Below, piece after piece: positions 7,395 to 15,243 of a stretch of 15,243 nt of DNA (the stretch's first letter is position 1; each line of letters opens with the position of its first letter). The stretch is taken from contig JASAOO010003127.1 of the NCBI GenBank assembly GCA_030849075.1, positions 1 through 15,243 on the forward strand, in the 5' to 3' direction. Source of the stretch: Zelonia costaricensis (Eukaryota; Euglenozoa; Kinetoplastea; Trypanosomatida; Trypanosomatidae). The notes under the pieces are model-generated. The model saw only the letters and a list, made by a program, of their open reading frames with translations. It made no database searches and had not been told where the DNA came from. The translations under genes were made by a program, and so were the position numbers.

Positions 7395-8822
7395 TCACGG
7401 GGCAGGAGAGCACGCGGAAGGGATGGGGGCATCAGCGTCCATGTACCGCTGCCACGCCACCACCTGCGCGAGTGTGCACGCTGGGGAAGGCAGCGCAGAC
7501 TCGACGCGGACCTCCGCGCCCGCGGCGCAGAGGGTCGGCCCATCGCGGCAGAGCGCAGCGCAGCGCTCGAACAGCGCACGTGCGAGCTTGACGCGACTCA
7601 GCTCCGCAGCCAGCACCGCCTTGGCGAAGAGCGCGCGAACAACCAGCGGGTGCGCTGGGCCGAGGTGTGCGCAGCGCGTGTCAGTGACGGTGTCGAGCAG
7701 CTTCAGCGCCGCCACCCCGCGGCCTGTGACCCCGCGGTACACGTGCGCCACGTGTTCCATGGTGAGCGCGAGCTTCAGCTCCTCCGCAGCTGCGCTTTCC
7801 GCAGTCGTGCCAGCCTCTTCCACGCCGCAGCTAACGGCGTGGTCGAGACTCGCGTTGCAGTCACGGTGCGCACAGATATCGCCGGATGTGGCTTGCGCGC
7901 TGCAGGCGGTGCCCTTCGCCGTGCGCTGGTACATCGCGCGCAGGTGTACGCGAATGGCAAGCGAGCGCTGCCACGCCTCCAGCGCCGTCACGCAGTTGCC
8001 CGCCTCGTAGTGGCACACCCCCAGTGTGTGCTGCACGTCCGCCAAGAGCCGGCGAGGACCGCCGACGGTGTGCGCCAGGTACCGCTGCGCACCGTGCAGC
8101 AGCTCCAGCACCTCCGCTCGCACGGCAACCTCCGCGGAGGTGGTTCGGGTGCCGCCGTGTGATGCCGCGAGCACAGCAGACGCACCGTAGGAAGCGCGAG
8201 GACGACAGTTGCACACGTCGACAAGGGGGGCCACTACGGCCTCGCGGTGCTCGTGCGCTGCGGAGGCGACCCGCACTGCGCTGTGCTGCTGCTGCTGCTG
8301 CAGCTGCTCTAAGCGGAGCACGGCGCGGTTGTAGGCCACAGCGGCCAGACCCTCGCACAGCTCCGTGCACTCGAGCTTCACCGCGCTGCTCGGGGAGGCC
8401 CGCGACGCGGTCGAGGACGCCCTGTCCGCATCGCCGCATGCAGCGCCAGCGCTACTGGCGCCATCACGACCGGCGTCGTCGCTCAGGTGTTCGCGCCAGT
8501 ACCCGTCGCACGTGACGAGAAGCCGTTCCGCCTCCGCGTAGTCGCACACCGCCATGTAGATTGAGGAGAGCAGGAGAAGACAGTTGCCGAAGAGGCGATG
8601 GTGCGCGTGCGAGTCGGCGCGTGCCCCGCGGCGCGTCGCGGGGACCCTTGCCCGGGCCAAGCGTCCATCGGCGAGTGCGCTTGCGCTCTCTCTGCTGGGA
8701 CTGTCGGTAGGCGACAGCGTGAGCAGTGCGTCCTCAGCGGTGTCGCGTGCGTGGTGAAGATCGCCGTGTCGGTAGAGCCGCACCGCGTCCGCGTACTGCG
8801 CCGCAGCAAGCGTGAAGCTCAT
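7395..8822 (-). CDS. TPR-like repeat protein, function unknown
   Basis: A 475-residue hypothetical protein. Helical-pair segments resembling tetratricopeptide repeats can be seen at about 6-34 (YADAVRLYRHGDLHHARDTA), 77-105 (ending YAEAERLL), 260-293 (LGVCHYEAGNCVTALEAWQRS) and 393-423. The phrase LGPAHPLVVRAL (387-398) resembles the linker of kinesin-light-chain-type TPRs. Such arrays normally form protein-binding scaffolds; the partner is unknown. Low-complexity inserts separate the repeats: Ser/Ala/Asp-rich at 112-148, a Gln run at 174-179 encoded by CAG-type repeats, and a Cys/Ala-rich stretch at 303-347. No signal peptide or membrane segment is evident. Start 8822 is the first in-frame ATG; the same frame extends to 8996 only from a TTG through low-complexity sequence. 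A short upstream frame ends across this ATG (see the uORF entry). The stop TGA is 459 bases before the MYST gene start. Confidence 0.78.
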   Translation of the reverse strand: MSFTLAAAQYADAVRLYRHGDLHHARDTAEDALLTLSPTDSPSRESASALADGRLARARVPATRRGARADSHAHHRLFGNCLLLLSSIYMAVCDYAEAERLLVTCDGYWREHLSDDAGRDGASSAGAACGDADRASSTASRASPSSAVKLECTELCEGLAAVAYNRAVLRLEQLQQQQQHSAVRVASAAHEHREAVVAPLVDVCNCRPRASYGASAVLAASHGGTRTTSAEVAVRAEVLELLHGAQRYLAHTVGGPRRLLADVQHTLGVCHYEAGNCVTALEAWQRSLAIRVHLRAMYQRTAKGTACSAQATSGDICAHRDCNASLDHAVSCGVEEAGTTAESAAAEELKLALTMEHVAHVYRGVTGRGVAALKLLDTVTDTRCAHLGPAHPLVVRALFAKAVLAAELSRVKLARALFERCAALCRDGPTLCAAGAEVRVESALPSPACTLAQVVAWQRYMDADAPIPSACSPAP

Positions 8823-8863
8823 GTGTGTTTGTGTGTCTGTGTATGTGGGTGCTGTGTGCGCAT
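8819..8863 (-). promoter_or_regulatory. Upstream ORF (14 codons) overlapping the TPR gene start
   Basis: An ATG at 8863-8861 opens a 14-codon frame (MRTQHPHTQTHKHT) whose TGA at 8821-8819 overlaps the main ATG at 8822-8820 as ATGA. If trans-splicing uses the AG at 8909-8908, this is the first AUG of the mature mRNA, so scanning ribosomes would meet it before the TPR gene start. The peptide is encoded by a CA-rich tract and is unlikely to work as a peptide; a role in damping translation or in termination-reinitiation is inferred. Confidence 0.5.
8821..8860. repeat. TG-rich tract forming the TPR gene leader
   Basis: On the transcript this is CA-rich sequence running up to the main ATG; it encodes most of the short uORF. 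Confidence 0.8.
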
Positions 8864-8907
8864 GCAACGAGCGATGCGCGCGGCTCTCTCCACGTGTAGG
8901 ACGGGCG

Positions 8908-8932
8908 CTGGGTAGGTAGGGGGGAGGGGGTC
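8908..8932 (-). promoter_or_regulatory. Candidate spliced-leader acceptor for the TPR gene
   Basis: Minus-strand tract GACCCCCTCCCCCCTACCTA ends in CCCAG, with AG at 8909-8908, giving a leader of about 85 bases. A second pyrimidine tract with AG at 8959-8958 lies slightly further upstream and is an alternative. Confidence 0.45.
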
Positions 8933-9102
8933 GCCTGTACCTGATGGTGCCCTGGAGCTTGCGCGTGAAAGAGGGAGAGAGCGGGGGGAGCGGCAAGCAA
9001 TCAAGTCGACTGCCAAGGTGGATCAGGATTGTATGTGTGTGCTACCGTGTGCCCGCTGCATTCACCCTCCCCTGGCATGGGTATGGGGGGATGAGTCGCC
9101 GC

Positions 9103-9124
9103 GACACACACACACGCACACACA
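9103..9124. repeat. CA microsatellite
   Basis: Short (CA)n on the plus strand upstream of the TPR gene. Confidence 0.75.
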
Positions 9125-10140
9125 TAGGGCGAGGCGCAGGTACCAGCGGCGACACGCGTTGGCACTCACGACGTGGCGGCGAGCGCAGCTGCGGTGCCAT
9201 ACGTTTGCTCGGCTCTCTTACGTTCTTGTTGGTGTCCCAATGCCGAAAGGGGTGGGGGTGGGGAGACGAGGAAGGGAAGGGGGGATGAGGAACATGGCTG
9301 ACCTCCGCCAGAAGGCGTCGCGTTGCAGCGCGGAAGACGGTGAGGGAGAGAGAGAGAGCGACCAAGACACAACACACGCGCACACAAGCGGTGAGATCGG
9401 TGCAGCTGGAGGGGAAGAGGGGAAAGGGGAGGGGTCCGGCAATCATCTACACTGCGACGTTGCGTGCACGTGCCCTGTGCGGTGGCTCAGGACGGCAAGG
9501 GTGGGGAGCCGAGGGAAGGAGGTGGGGTGGTCGCCGAGGCGCACACACGCACGCACGCACGCCTGCGTGCACCCACAAGCGGGGGCACACGCTGTGGAGT
9601 TGCAGTACCACACGCGGCTGCCGTGCACAGAAATGAAAAACCCGCGAGCGAGCGGGCACGGCAGTGAGAAACAAGACAAGGCAGGAGAGGAGACACTGTA
9701 TAAGCACCTGGAGTCTGTGCGGGCGCGTGATTGCAGACACGACGACGTCGACGGCGTCACGACCACGATAGGAAGACGAGTATGGAAACGAAGAGCGCAA
9801 GAAGCATCAGGCACTGGGCCTTCAGAGGGGGGGGGGGCAGGGCAGCGCGATGGAAGGAGAAGAAGGGGTAGGGGGGGGCGAGCAGGTGTGGGAGGGGGAG
9901 GGGGACGCACCGTTAGCACCGGTGCGTCACGCAGCGGGCCGCCGCCCCCCCCCGTCCCCTCCGTGGGAAGAATAAGTGTGCACCGTCGCCCCCCAAAGTG
10001 CGCGCAACACTGAAGAGAGAGAGAGTCAGGCGCAGATCAATCAGTTGCGCAAGAAGTGGAACGGCGGTGGGAACAGCAGCAGGGGGGAGGGGCTGCGGCG
10101 TGTGCGCCCCTCACCCCCTGGTCGGTCTCACGCTTCAGAG

Positions 10141-10170
10141 GACACACACACACACATCAACACAAGCACA
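10141..10170. repeat. CA-rich tract
   Basis: Interrupted (CA)n on the plus strand in the long spacer, about 75 bases before an oppositely oriented TG tract. Confidence 0.7.
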
Positions 10171-10239
10171 TCACCACGTGTATCACCTGCTGCACAGTCA
10201 CGAAGCTGTGGGCGGCTGGGTGGCTGTGTGGACGTCTTT

Positions 10240-10269
10240 GTGCGTGTATGTGTGTGTGTGTGTGTGTGT
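10240..10269. repeat. TG microsatellite
   Basis: (TG)n on the plus strand within the long spacer. Confidence 0.85.
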
Positions 10270-10646
10270 CTATCCGTGAAAGGAACACGCAAGGAGGAGA
10301 GAGGAGAAGGCCATGACGCCCCCGCATCGCGGGAAGAGAAGGGAGGTCGCAAGAGGGGGGGGGAGACGGTGGGAGAAGCACCGGAGACACCAAAGCGGTG
10401 TGGAATTGGGGATGAGACGAGCGTAGCGAACGTGATGAAGGGAGGAGGGGGGAGAAGAAGGGGACCCACGCACGTGCGCTTGCGCACCCGCTACGCACCA
10501 GCGCCGAGGAGCCATTTCCCATTGTACAAACTACGTTGCAGTAGAGATGGGAAGAGGTGCGAGGGATGTGCGGTGTGCTCACCGCCTTGTTCCGCATGTC
10601 CGCAGTTCACCCAAACAGGCTTCTCCTACGTCGTCGCATAGCCTCG

Positions 10647-10668
10647 ACACACACACACACACACACAG
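10647..10668. repeat. CA microsatellite
   Basis: (CA)n on the plus strand within the long spacer. Confidence 0.85.
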
Positions 10669-11054
10669 TCACGTACGCGAACATATGCAGAGAAACAGAC
10701 ACGTCGATGCGCGCACGCACGCGTCGCCGTGCACGCAGCCCGAGGAGGAGGGAGGGAGGACGGAGTGGAAAGGCGGAAAGACAACCCCCCAAACAGGGGA
10801 GAACACAACAACGTGAAGAGGTAGGTCAAACGAGGAAGATGGTCAAGGCACACGAGAAACGCAAGAAAGGAGATCGAGGCACGCGTGGGGGGAGGGGGAG
10901 GGGTGCCGCCCGCCTTCACAAGCCCACCCCTGACCGCCGCGGCATCACTGGGAGACGGGAGACGGGAGAGAGGGAGGGGCACGAAGGCTCACAGCAGAGC
11001 ATGCCAGCGCGCGCCGGCGGTTTATCAGTAAAGTACAAGCAAAAATGCATGAGC

Positions 11055-11080
11055 GCACGCACACATACACACACGCACAC
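11055..11080. repeat. CA-rich tract
   Basis: Interrupted (CA)n on the plus strand within the long spacer. Confidence 0.7.
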
Positions 11081-11423
11081 GTGGGGAGCAGCGGGAGGGA
11101 GAGGGAGGGGGGGGGGCAACAAGCCAGTCCATCACACGGGGGAAGTCCGGGATGAAAGGCGGTGACACAGTGAGCGGGGGGGCGAAAACGGGGCGCACAG
11201 CAACACTTGGCCCGCGCAGAGCAGGCAACGCCGACTCACGCGAGCGCGCGCCGATCCGTGAGACGAGAAGAACGAAGGAAGGCGAGGAAGGCGAGAAGAG
11301 AAGGCAGCACGAGACGGTGAGGAGGAGACCAGAACGCAGACGGGAAAGCGGGCCACGATCACGACAACAACAGCGGCGGCGGCAACACGCGGTCTTCATT
11401 CTTTTCTTGTCTCATGTGCCTAC

Positions 11424-11470
11424 GTGTGTGTGTGTGTGCGTGTGGGTGTGTGTGCGTGTGGGTGTGTGTA
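11424..11470. repeat. TG-rich microsatellite
   Basis: Interrupted (TG)n on the plus strand within the long spacer. Confidence 0.85.
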
Positions 11471-11771
11471 CCCGCGCGCACGCTGCACAGACGGGCACAA
11501 GAGAAGGTCGACGAGATGGAAGAGCTCTTGGATCGAGGTGGGGAGAGGGAGGGGGAAGCAAAGCGGGGAAGGCATGCACGGAGAAGAGTGGACAGACGAC
11601 GGAAGGGAGGAGGAGGACTGGGACAGACGAACGGTGGAAGACGGCGAGGAAGCGAGACAGAGAGAGGGAGGGAGGAAGAGGACACGAAGATGGGGAACAA
11701 AAACACGGCGAGGGAGAAACGGAAGTCGAAGTTTGGCGGGCAGTCGACGACACGTCAAGACACGGCACCGC

Positions 11772-11827
11772 TCACACACGCACACACACACACACACACG
11801 CACACGCACACAAGGACACACACACAA
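11772..11827. repeat. CA-rich microsatellite
   Basis: Interrupted (CA)n on the plus strand, about 300 bases after the TG tract at 11424-11470 and able to pair with it. Confidence 0.85.
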
Positions 11828-12750
11828 GGACGGCAAGATGAGAAGAGGGAGAGAGGGACGAGGGGCTTCGCATGCACAACCTTCGCGCTTCCACCAGCTG
11901 CCTCCTCTCCTGCCCTTTCGCTGCCTGCCTGCCGTCCCGTCACTCACAATTACAGCGGTTCACCACCCACGCCGGCCGACGTCGTCATCCCTCGGGTGGG
12001 AAGGTTGGAGGGGTTGGGGGAGGGAGGGGCGGCTCAAGAGCGAGGATTAGAGGAACACAAGAGAAACGTGAAGGAGGACGAGATCAACACGAAAGTGCGA
12101 GGAGTGACGCCGAGGCGAGTGAGGTGCGGTGCGCCCGAGGTGAGGCAACTGGGAGGTGGAGGGGGGGAGGTTGGAGCTGTGCCGACCAACGTGAAGGAGC
12201 CTTGGCAAAGAGCCACAAGCCGATGCCTTGGTGTGGTGCCGTGCGAGAGTGATGTCCACGCACGTGTGTGTAGCGGTGTGGGTGGGGTGCTCCTGTCGCG
12301 CGAGGCAAGGCAGTGAACAGCCTTTCACGCGCCTGCCCCCCCCCCACTTGCCCTTCTGCGCAGATGGGTGGAGAGATGAGCATGGGGCAGTACGGCAGAC
12401 CCGCACCGTTGCGGCCCCTGCCCGCTGCCTTGCATGCGCGCAACTGCGTCGAGACGGGAGACGGGGAGAGGAGGAGGACGAGGAGTGGAAGAGGGACGCG
12501 CGAGCGCACACGGCGCAGGTTGAAAGGAGGGGGGGGCAGACACACACACCCACACCCTGAGGTGCGTCAACGCTTAAGCACACGCAGAACCAACTCGCGA
12601 AAACAAGAAGAGGGGAAACAACTTGAAGTGAAGAAACGGGGAGATCTGATAACACGTGCAGCGCGCACGCATGCATACAAACCACACGAGGGGGGAAGAC
12701 AGAGAAGGGAGGGAGGTCGAAGGGGGGGGCACACTTAGAAGTGGAACAGG

Positions 12751-12779
12751 AACACACACACACACACACACACACACAT
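12751..12779. repeat. CA microsatellite
   Basis: Pure (CA)n on the plus strand. Confidence 0.85.
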
Positions 12780-13106
12780 GCAGCGAAACCAAGAGAGGAG
12801 CAAAGAGCAGTGGTGAAGAGAAGAAGAAACCAGGGAGACCAGGCAGGGAAATACGGGAGAACCGAGGAGGATGAACAACAGGGGAAGGTGAGGGAAGAGA
12901 AGGAACGCAGAGGGAGCGAACAACGCAGGAGGGGGGAGGGGGAGGGGGGGAGGCGGAGCATCAGCGCGCACATCGCAGCGGCGATCGGAATGAGACTCAC
13001 ACGCAGAGAGAGGGGGAGAGATGGTATGTGGCAGTGAACCCGAAAAAAAAAATTGAAACACGCACCGCGGGGGAGTTCAAGCAGATCGCACATGACGGGA
13101 AGCTAA

Positions 13107-13130
13107 ACACACACACACACACACACACAT
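13107..13130. repeat. CA microsatellite
   Basis: (CA)n on the plus strand about 480 bases downstream, in the transcribed sense, of the 250-residue gene's stop. Confidence 0.85.
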
Positions 13131-13607
13131 ACATGGGAACGGGCGAGGCGAGGCGAGGACGGCAAGTGAGAGGCGCCTACAGCACCGCTGCTGGGTCCTC
13201 TTCGGCGTCGTACGTACTAACCGCCTTCAGACCGCCCCCCGCCTCCTCCTCGACCACTCAACCCCAGCCCAACCATTGCCCCCCGCCCCCCTCACACGCA
13301 CTGCCACACGCGCATCGACGTGAACACCTGCGGGTCCTCTCATCGTAGGAGCGTGTGAGTGACGCACACGGAGGGGAGGAGCGAGAGAAGAGGGAGTTGC
13401 GAGGGCGGCATCGGGTGCGCCGGGCACGACGTGGGAAGGGCAGGGGAAGGCACCCGACGGCGGAGTGGGTAGGGACGGCAAAGACGCGTCAACACGCACG
13501 GCTCAGAGTATATATATCAGGGTGCACACGTTTGTGTTCCCTCGTGGACGGTGATCGACGGCGGTCACGCCACAAAGACAATATCGGTTGAAGAAAGGTG
13601 GCACGAG

Positions 13608-14360
13608 CTACTCTGGCAGGTAGCCCATCGCGCTCAGGGTGTCCAGGTACTCGGTGTGCGGCACCACCCACACCGCGAAGCCGCCCTCGGCGGAGAAGTT
13701 CGTGCAGGAGCCGGGGAGGATGCCCTTGCGCACCTGCATTGCAACCTGCTGATACCCCGCGAGACCCTCCGGGGTGGACGTCTCGTAGTAGTGCACCACG
13801 TCCAGCCCCGGGCCCGCCTGCTGCCCACTCTTGTTGCCGTCCGCCTTGTTGCGCATGTCCTCCACGTTCGAGTAGGAGCCGAGGCGCGATGAGGCGGACG
13901 CTGGGCTGTCGGGCCCGCCCGCCGCCGCCGCCCCGCGACGCGACTGCCTGCGCAAGCCGGCGAAGTCGATGTTGCCGTAGCTGAGCACTTTCTTCTCCGG
14001 CTCCACGGCGCGTTCGCGCAGCTCCACGCAGCTCGCCTGCCAAGGCGACTCATGCAGGAACTCGTTGTTCAAGATGCGCTCGCTCCCGCCGTGGCCCAGC
14101 GGGGTGGGCGGCAGACTCGTCGCCTCGCGTGAGCGGGTGACTGCCTCGTAGAAGCGCTTGAACTCCTTCACGCGGGCCTCGCTGGGGGAGGGCACCGCGT
14201 GCATCGGCACGGGTGGGGGCACGGCAGCCGTGCTGCCCCGCGGGCGAGCCGTGTAGTACGCGCCGCTGCTGTTCTGGCGCTTGGAGATGTAGCCCTGATG
14301 CATGGCCGAGGCCACCGCCGCACCCACGACGGAGCGGTGCACCAGTGTCAGCCGGAGCAT
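13608..14360 (-). CDS. Putative mitochondrial protein, function unknown
   Basis: A 250-residue protein that I do not recognise. The N-terminus MLRLTLVHRSVVGAAVASAM is hydrophobic with Arg and His, and no acidic residue occurs before Glu61, as expected of a mitochondrial presequence (inference). The body has a charged helical stretch at about 61-79 (EARVKEFKRFYEAVTRSRE), a basic and Ala/Gly-rich linker at 136-150, and a compact C-terminal part from about 187 (DVVHYYETSTPEGLAGYQQV) to the end (VVPHTEYLDTLSAMGYLPE). Low complexity is limited and conservation would be expected at the C-terminus, so a structural subunit of a mitochondrial complex is possible but unproven. Start 14360 is the first in-frame ATG; the frame stays open upstream to 14969 without one. 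A candidate splice acceptor lies about 120 bases upstream. The stop is TAG. The next gene on this strand begins about 4.8 kb downstream. Confidence 0.8.
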   Translation of the reverse strand: MLRLTLVHRSVVGAAVASAMHQGYISKRQNSSGAYYTARPRGSTAAVPPPVPMHAVPSPSEARVKEFKRFYEAVTRSREATSLPPTPLGHGGSERILNNEFLHESPWQASCVELRERAVEPEKKVLSYGNIDFAGLRRQSRRGAAAAGGPDSPASASSRLGSYSNVEDMRNKADGNKSGQQAGPGLDVVHYYETSTPEGLAGYQQVAMQVRKGILPGSCTNFSAEGGFAVWVVPHTEYLDTLSAMGYLPE

Positions 14361-14481
14361 GAGCAATGAGTGAACAAAGAAAAGGAGAAGAAGATGGGGG
14401 CGGACGTGAAGACGGAGGTGTGAGGGAGGGGGGCGGTGTCGCGGCGCGTGGTCCTTGTTGGTCTCCCTTATATGCCTCGCA

Positions 14482-14513
14482 CTGCGTATGTGCGTGGGGG
14501 GGAGGTGAGAGAT
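14482..14513 (-). promoter_or_regulatory. Candidate spliced-leader acceptor for the mitochondrial-type gene
   Basis: The minus strand reads a pyrimidine-rich tract (CAATCTCTCACCTCCCCCCC) followed by the first AG at 14483-14482. This would give a leader of about 121 bases with no ATG before 14360. Confidence 0.45.
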
Positions 14514-15095
14514 TGATTGAGAATCGTAAACCCGTGTCCAGACAGCTGTCGAGATGCACAATGGGGTGCGTGTGTGTGGTGGAGAGGACGAGGGAAGGAA
14601 AGAGAGGAAGAGAAGCGTGTGTGCGCATCGAGCTGAGCAGCTTTGCTTTTGTTGTTGTTTGCCAAAGAACGTGCGCGGTGACAAACCCCCTCCCCCATCG
14701 CAAGCGGGCAGATCCTGCGGCACCGCATCGGTCACGTTGTCGTGCGCAGGCGTCGTCGCAAACACATGCCGTCTGCGTGGATGGGCACCAAACGTACGCG
14801 TCGACGCGTGTGCCTCAGTCACCGCAGAGATTGCCGTGGCTTTGGTCACTTTGCCTGCCCCGTTCAGTGCGCAGCAGAGGCTGTCGGAGTTCAGCGTTCT
14901 GTGTTTTTCTCCTCCTGTCACCGCTTGGCCCACCGTACATGCAGCGAGGCACCCATCAGACCGACACACAAATGGGCAAACCCATCCGTCCGCCGCATCT
15001 GCTGGCGTTTACCCTTGTTTGCTTTTTATATTTTTCCTTTCCCCGTTCCAACGGATTCGTGGACGTGTCGCGCTTGTTCACCAGCGCCCGTACAC

Positions 15096-15115
15096 GTCAT
15101 CATCATCATCATCAC
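15096..15115. repeat. TCA trinucleotide microsatellite
   Basis: About six TCA units on the plus strand near the right edge; no gene could be assigned there. Confidence 0.8.
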
Positions 15116-15243
15116 ACCGCTCGCATCATTGTGCACACGCGCTGATAACACGCACCTACGCAGGTTAACCATAGACACAGAACCCAAACACAGACACGCA
15201 CCAACACGCACACACATACATGCACGCGGCCTCAGAGAAGGCC

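Larger units (their letters stand above)
8864..13607. other. Long spacer without a convincing gene
   Basis: About 4.7 kb upstream of the TPR gene. The plus strand is markedly purine-rich (many GGGAGG and GAGAAG stretches), so the presumed transcript is pyrimidine-rich with numerous possible splice acceptors. Open frames on both strands are low-complexity (Arg/Gly/Glu-rich on plus; Ser/Pro/Leu/Cys-rich on minus) and cross CA/TG tracts. Somewhat more complex islands lie near 9590-9800, 10480-10640 and 12180-12440. It may be long UTR, hold noncoding RNA, or be an internal promoter region. Confidence 0.65.
14361..15243. other. Region upstream of the 250-residue gene
   Basis: Contains the predicted leader (to 14481), the candidate acceptor, and then sequence of ordinary complexity (about 14700-14960) that is probably the 3' UTR of a gene beyond the window. 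An AT-rich patch lies at about 15010-15045 and a CA-rich tract at about 15175-15223. No gene seen. Confidence 0.6.

Noticed and set aside
8823..8996. N-terminal extension of the TPR protein by 58 residues
   Set aside because: Opens at TTG, lacks any ATG before 8822, and would cross the candidate acceptor.
9018..10013. A 331-codon plus-strand frame in the long spacer
   Set aside because: It opens at a non-ATG codon region, is Arg/Gly/Thr/His-rich from purine and CA tracts, and lies on the strand without other genes.
11414..12316. A 300-codon plus-strand frame
   Set aside because: Opens inside a TG tract as Cys-Val repeats and continues as Arg/Glu/Gly low complexity.
12047..13093. A 348-codon minus-strand frame with a true ATG
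   Set aside because: Composition (Ser/Pro/Leu/Cys) follows the pyrimidine-rich strand; it crosses a CA tract as a Val-Cys run and shows no domain or ordered region.
14700..14960. Possible degenerate SIDER-type retroposon
   Set aside because: Composition differs from the surroundings, but I could not recognise the 79-base signature or a poly(A) tail.
14361..14969. N-terminal extension of the 250-residue protein by about 200 residues
   Set aside because: No in-frame ATG exists upstream (the frame opens at GTG), and a presequence-like start sits at 14360.

Overview
The window looks like nuclear DNA of a kinetoplastid protist, most likely Leishmania or a close relative (Leishmaniinae). The reasons are GC-rich intronless genes all on one strand, long pyrimidine-rich or CA/TG-rich spacers between them, a lineage-typical PKA regulatory subunit with N-terminal leucine-rich repeats, and no bacterial-type promoter or operon signals. 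I recall PKAR1 of L. major lying on chromosome 13; I could not check this.

Layout, all genes on the minus strand, so transcription runs from high to low coordinates. (1) 14360-13608: a 250-residue protein of unknown function with a probable mitochondrial presequence. (2) A spacer of about 4.8 kb with no convincing gene. (3) 8822-7395: a TPR-type protein. (4) 6935-4986: a MYST-family acetyltransferase homologue with altered catalytic motifs. (5) 4184-2682: PKA regulatory subunit. (6) 2681-1: low-complexity DNA with no convincing gene, probably beginning with the PKAR 3' UTR, and containing an imperfect direct repeat beside an ambiguous base at 1560. No tRNA, rRNA, CRISPR array or intact mobile element was recognised. 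Every start chosen is the first in-frame ATG; longer reading frames begin at non-ATG codons.

The four genes are probably one stretch of a polycistronic unit resolved by spliced-leader trans-splicing. A pyrimidine tract followed by AG can be proposed upstream of each. Shared transcription in trypanosomatids does not imply shared function, although a PKA regulator beside a chromatin-type acetyltransferase homologue is notable. Individual control probably lies in the UTRs. The TPR gene leader has a short uORF whose stop overlaps the main start (ATGA), and the MYST gene leader has a start-stop ATGTAG.

The most interesting items are the MYST homologue, whose acetyl-CoA loop glycines and catalytic Glu appear replaced while zinc ligands, Lys and Cys remain; the two uORFs; and the polarity of CA/TG tracts around gene boundaries.
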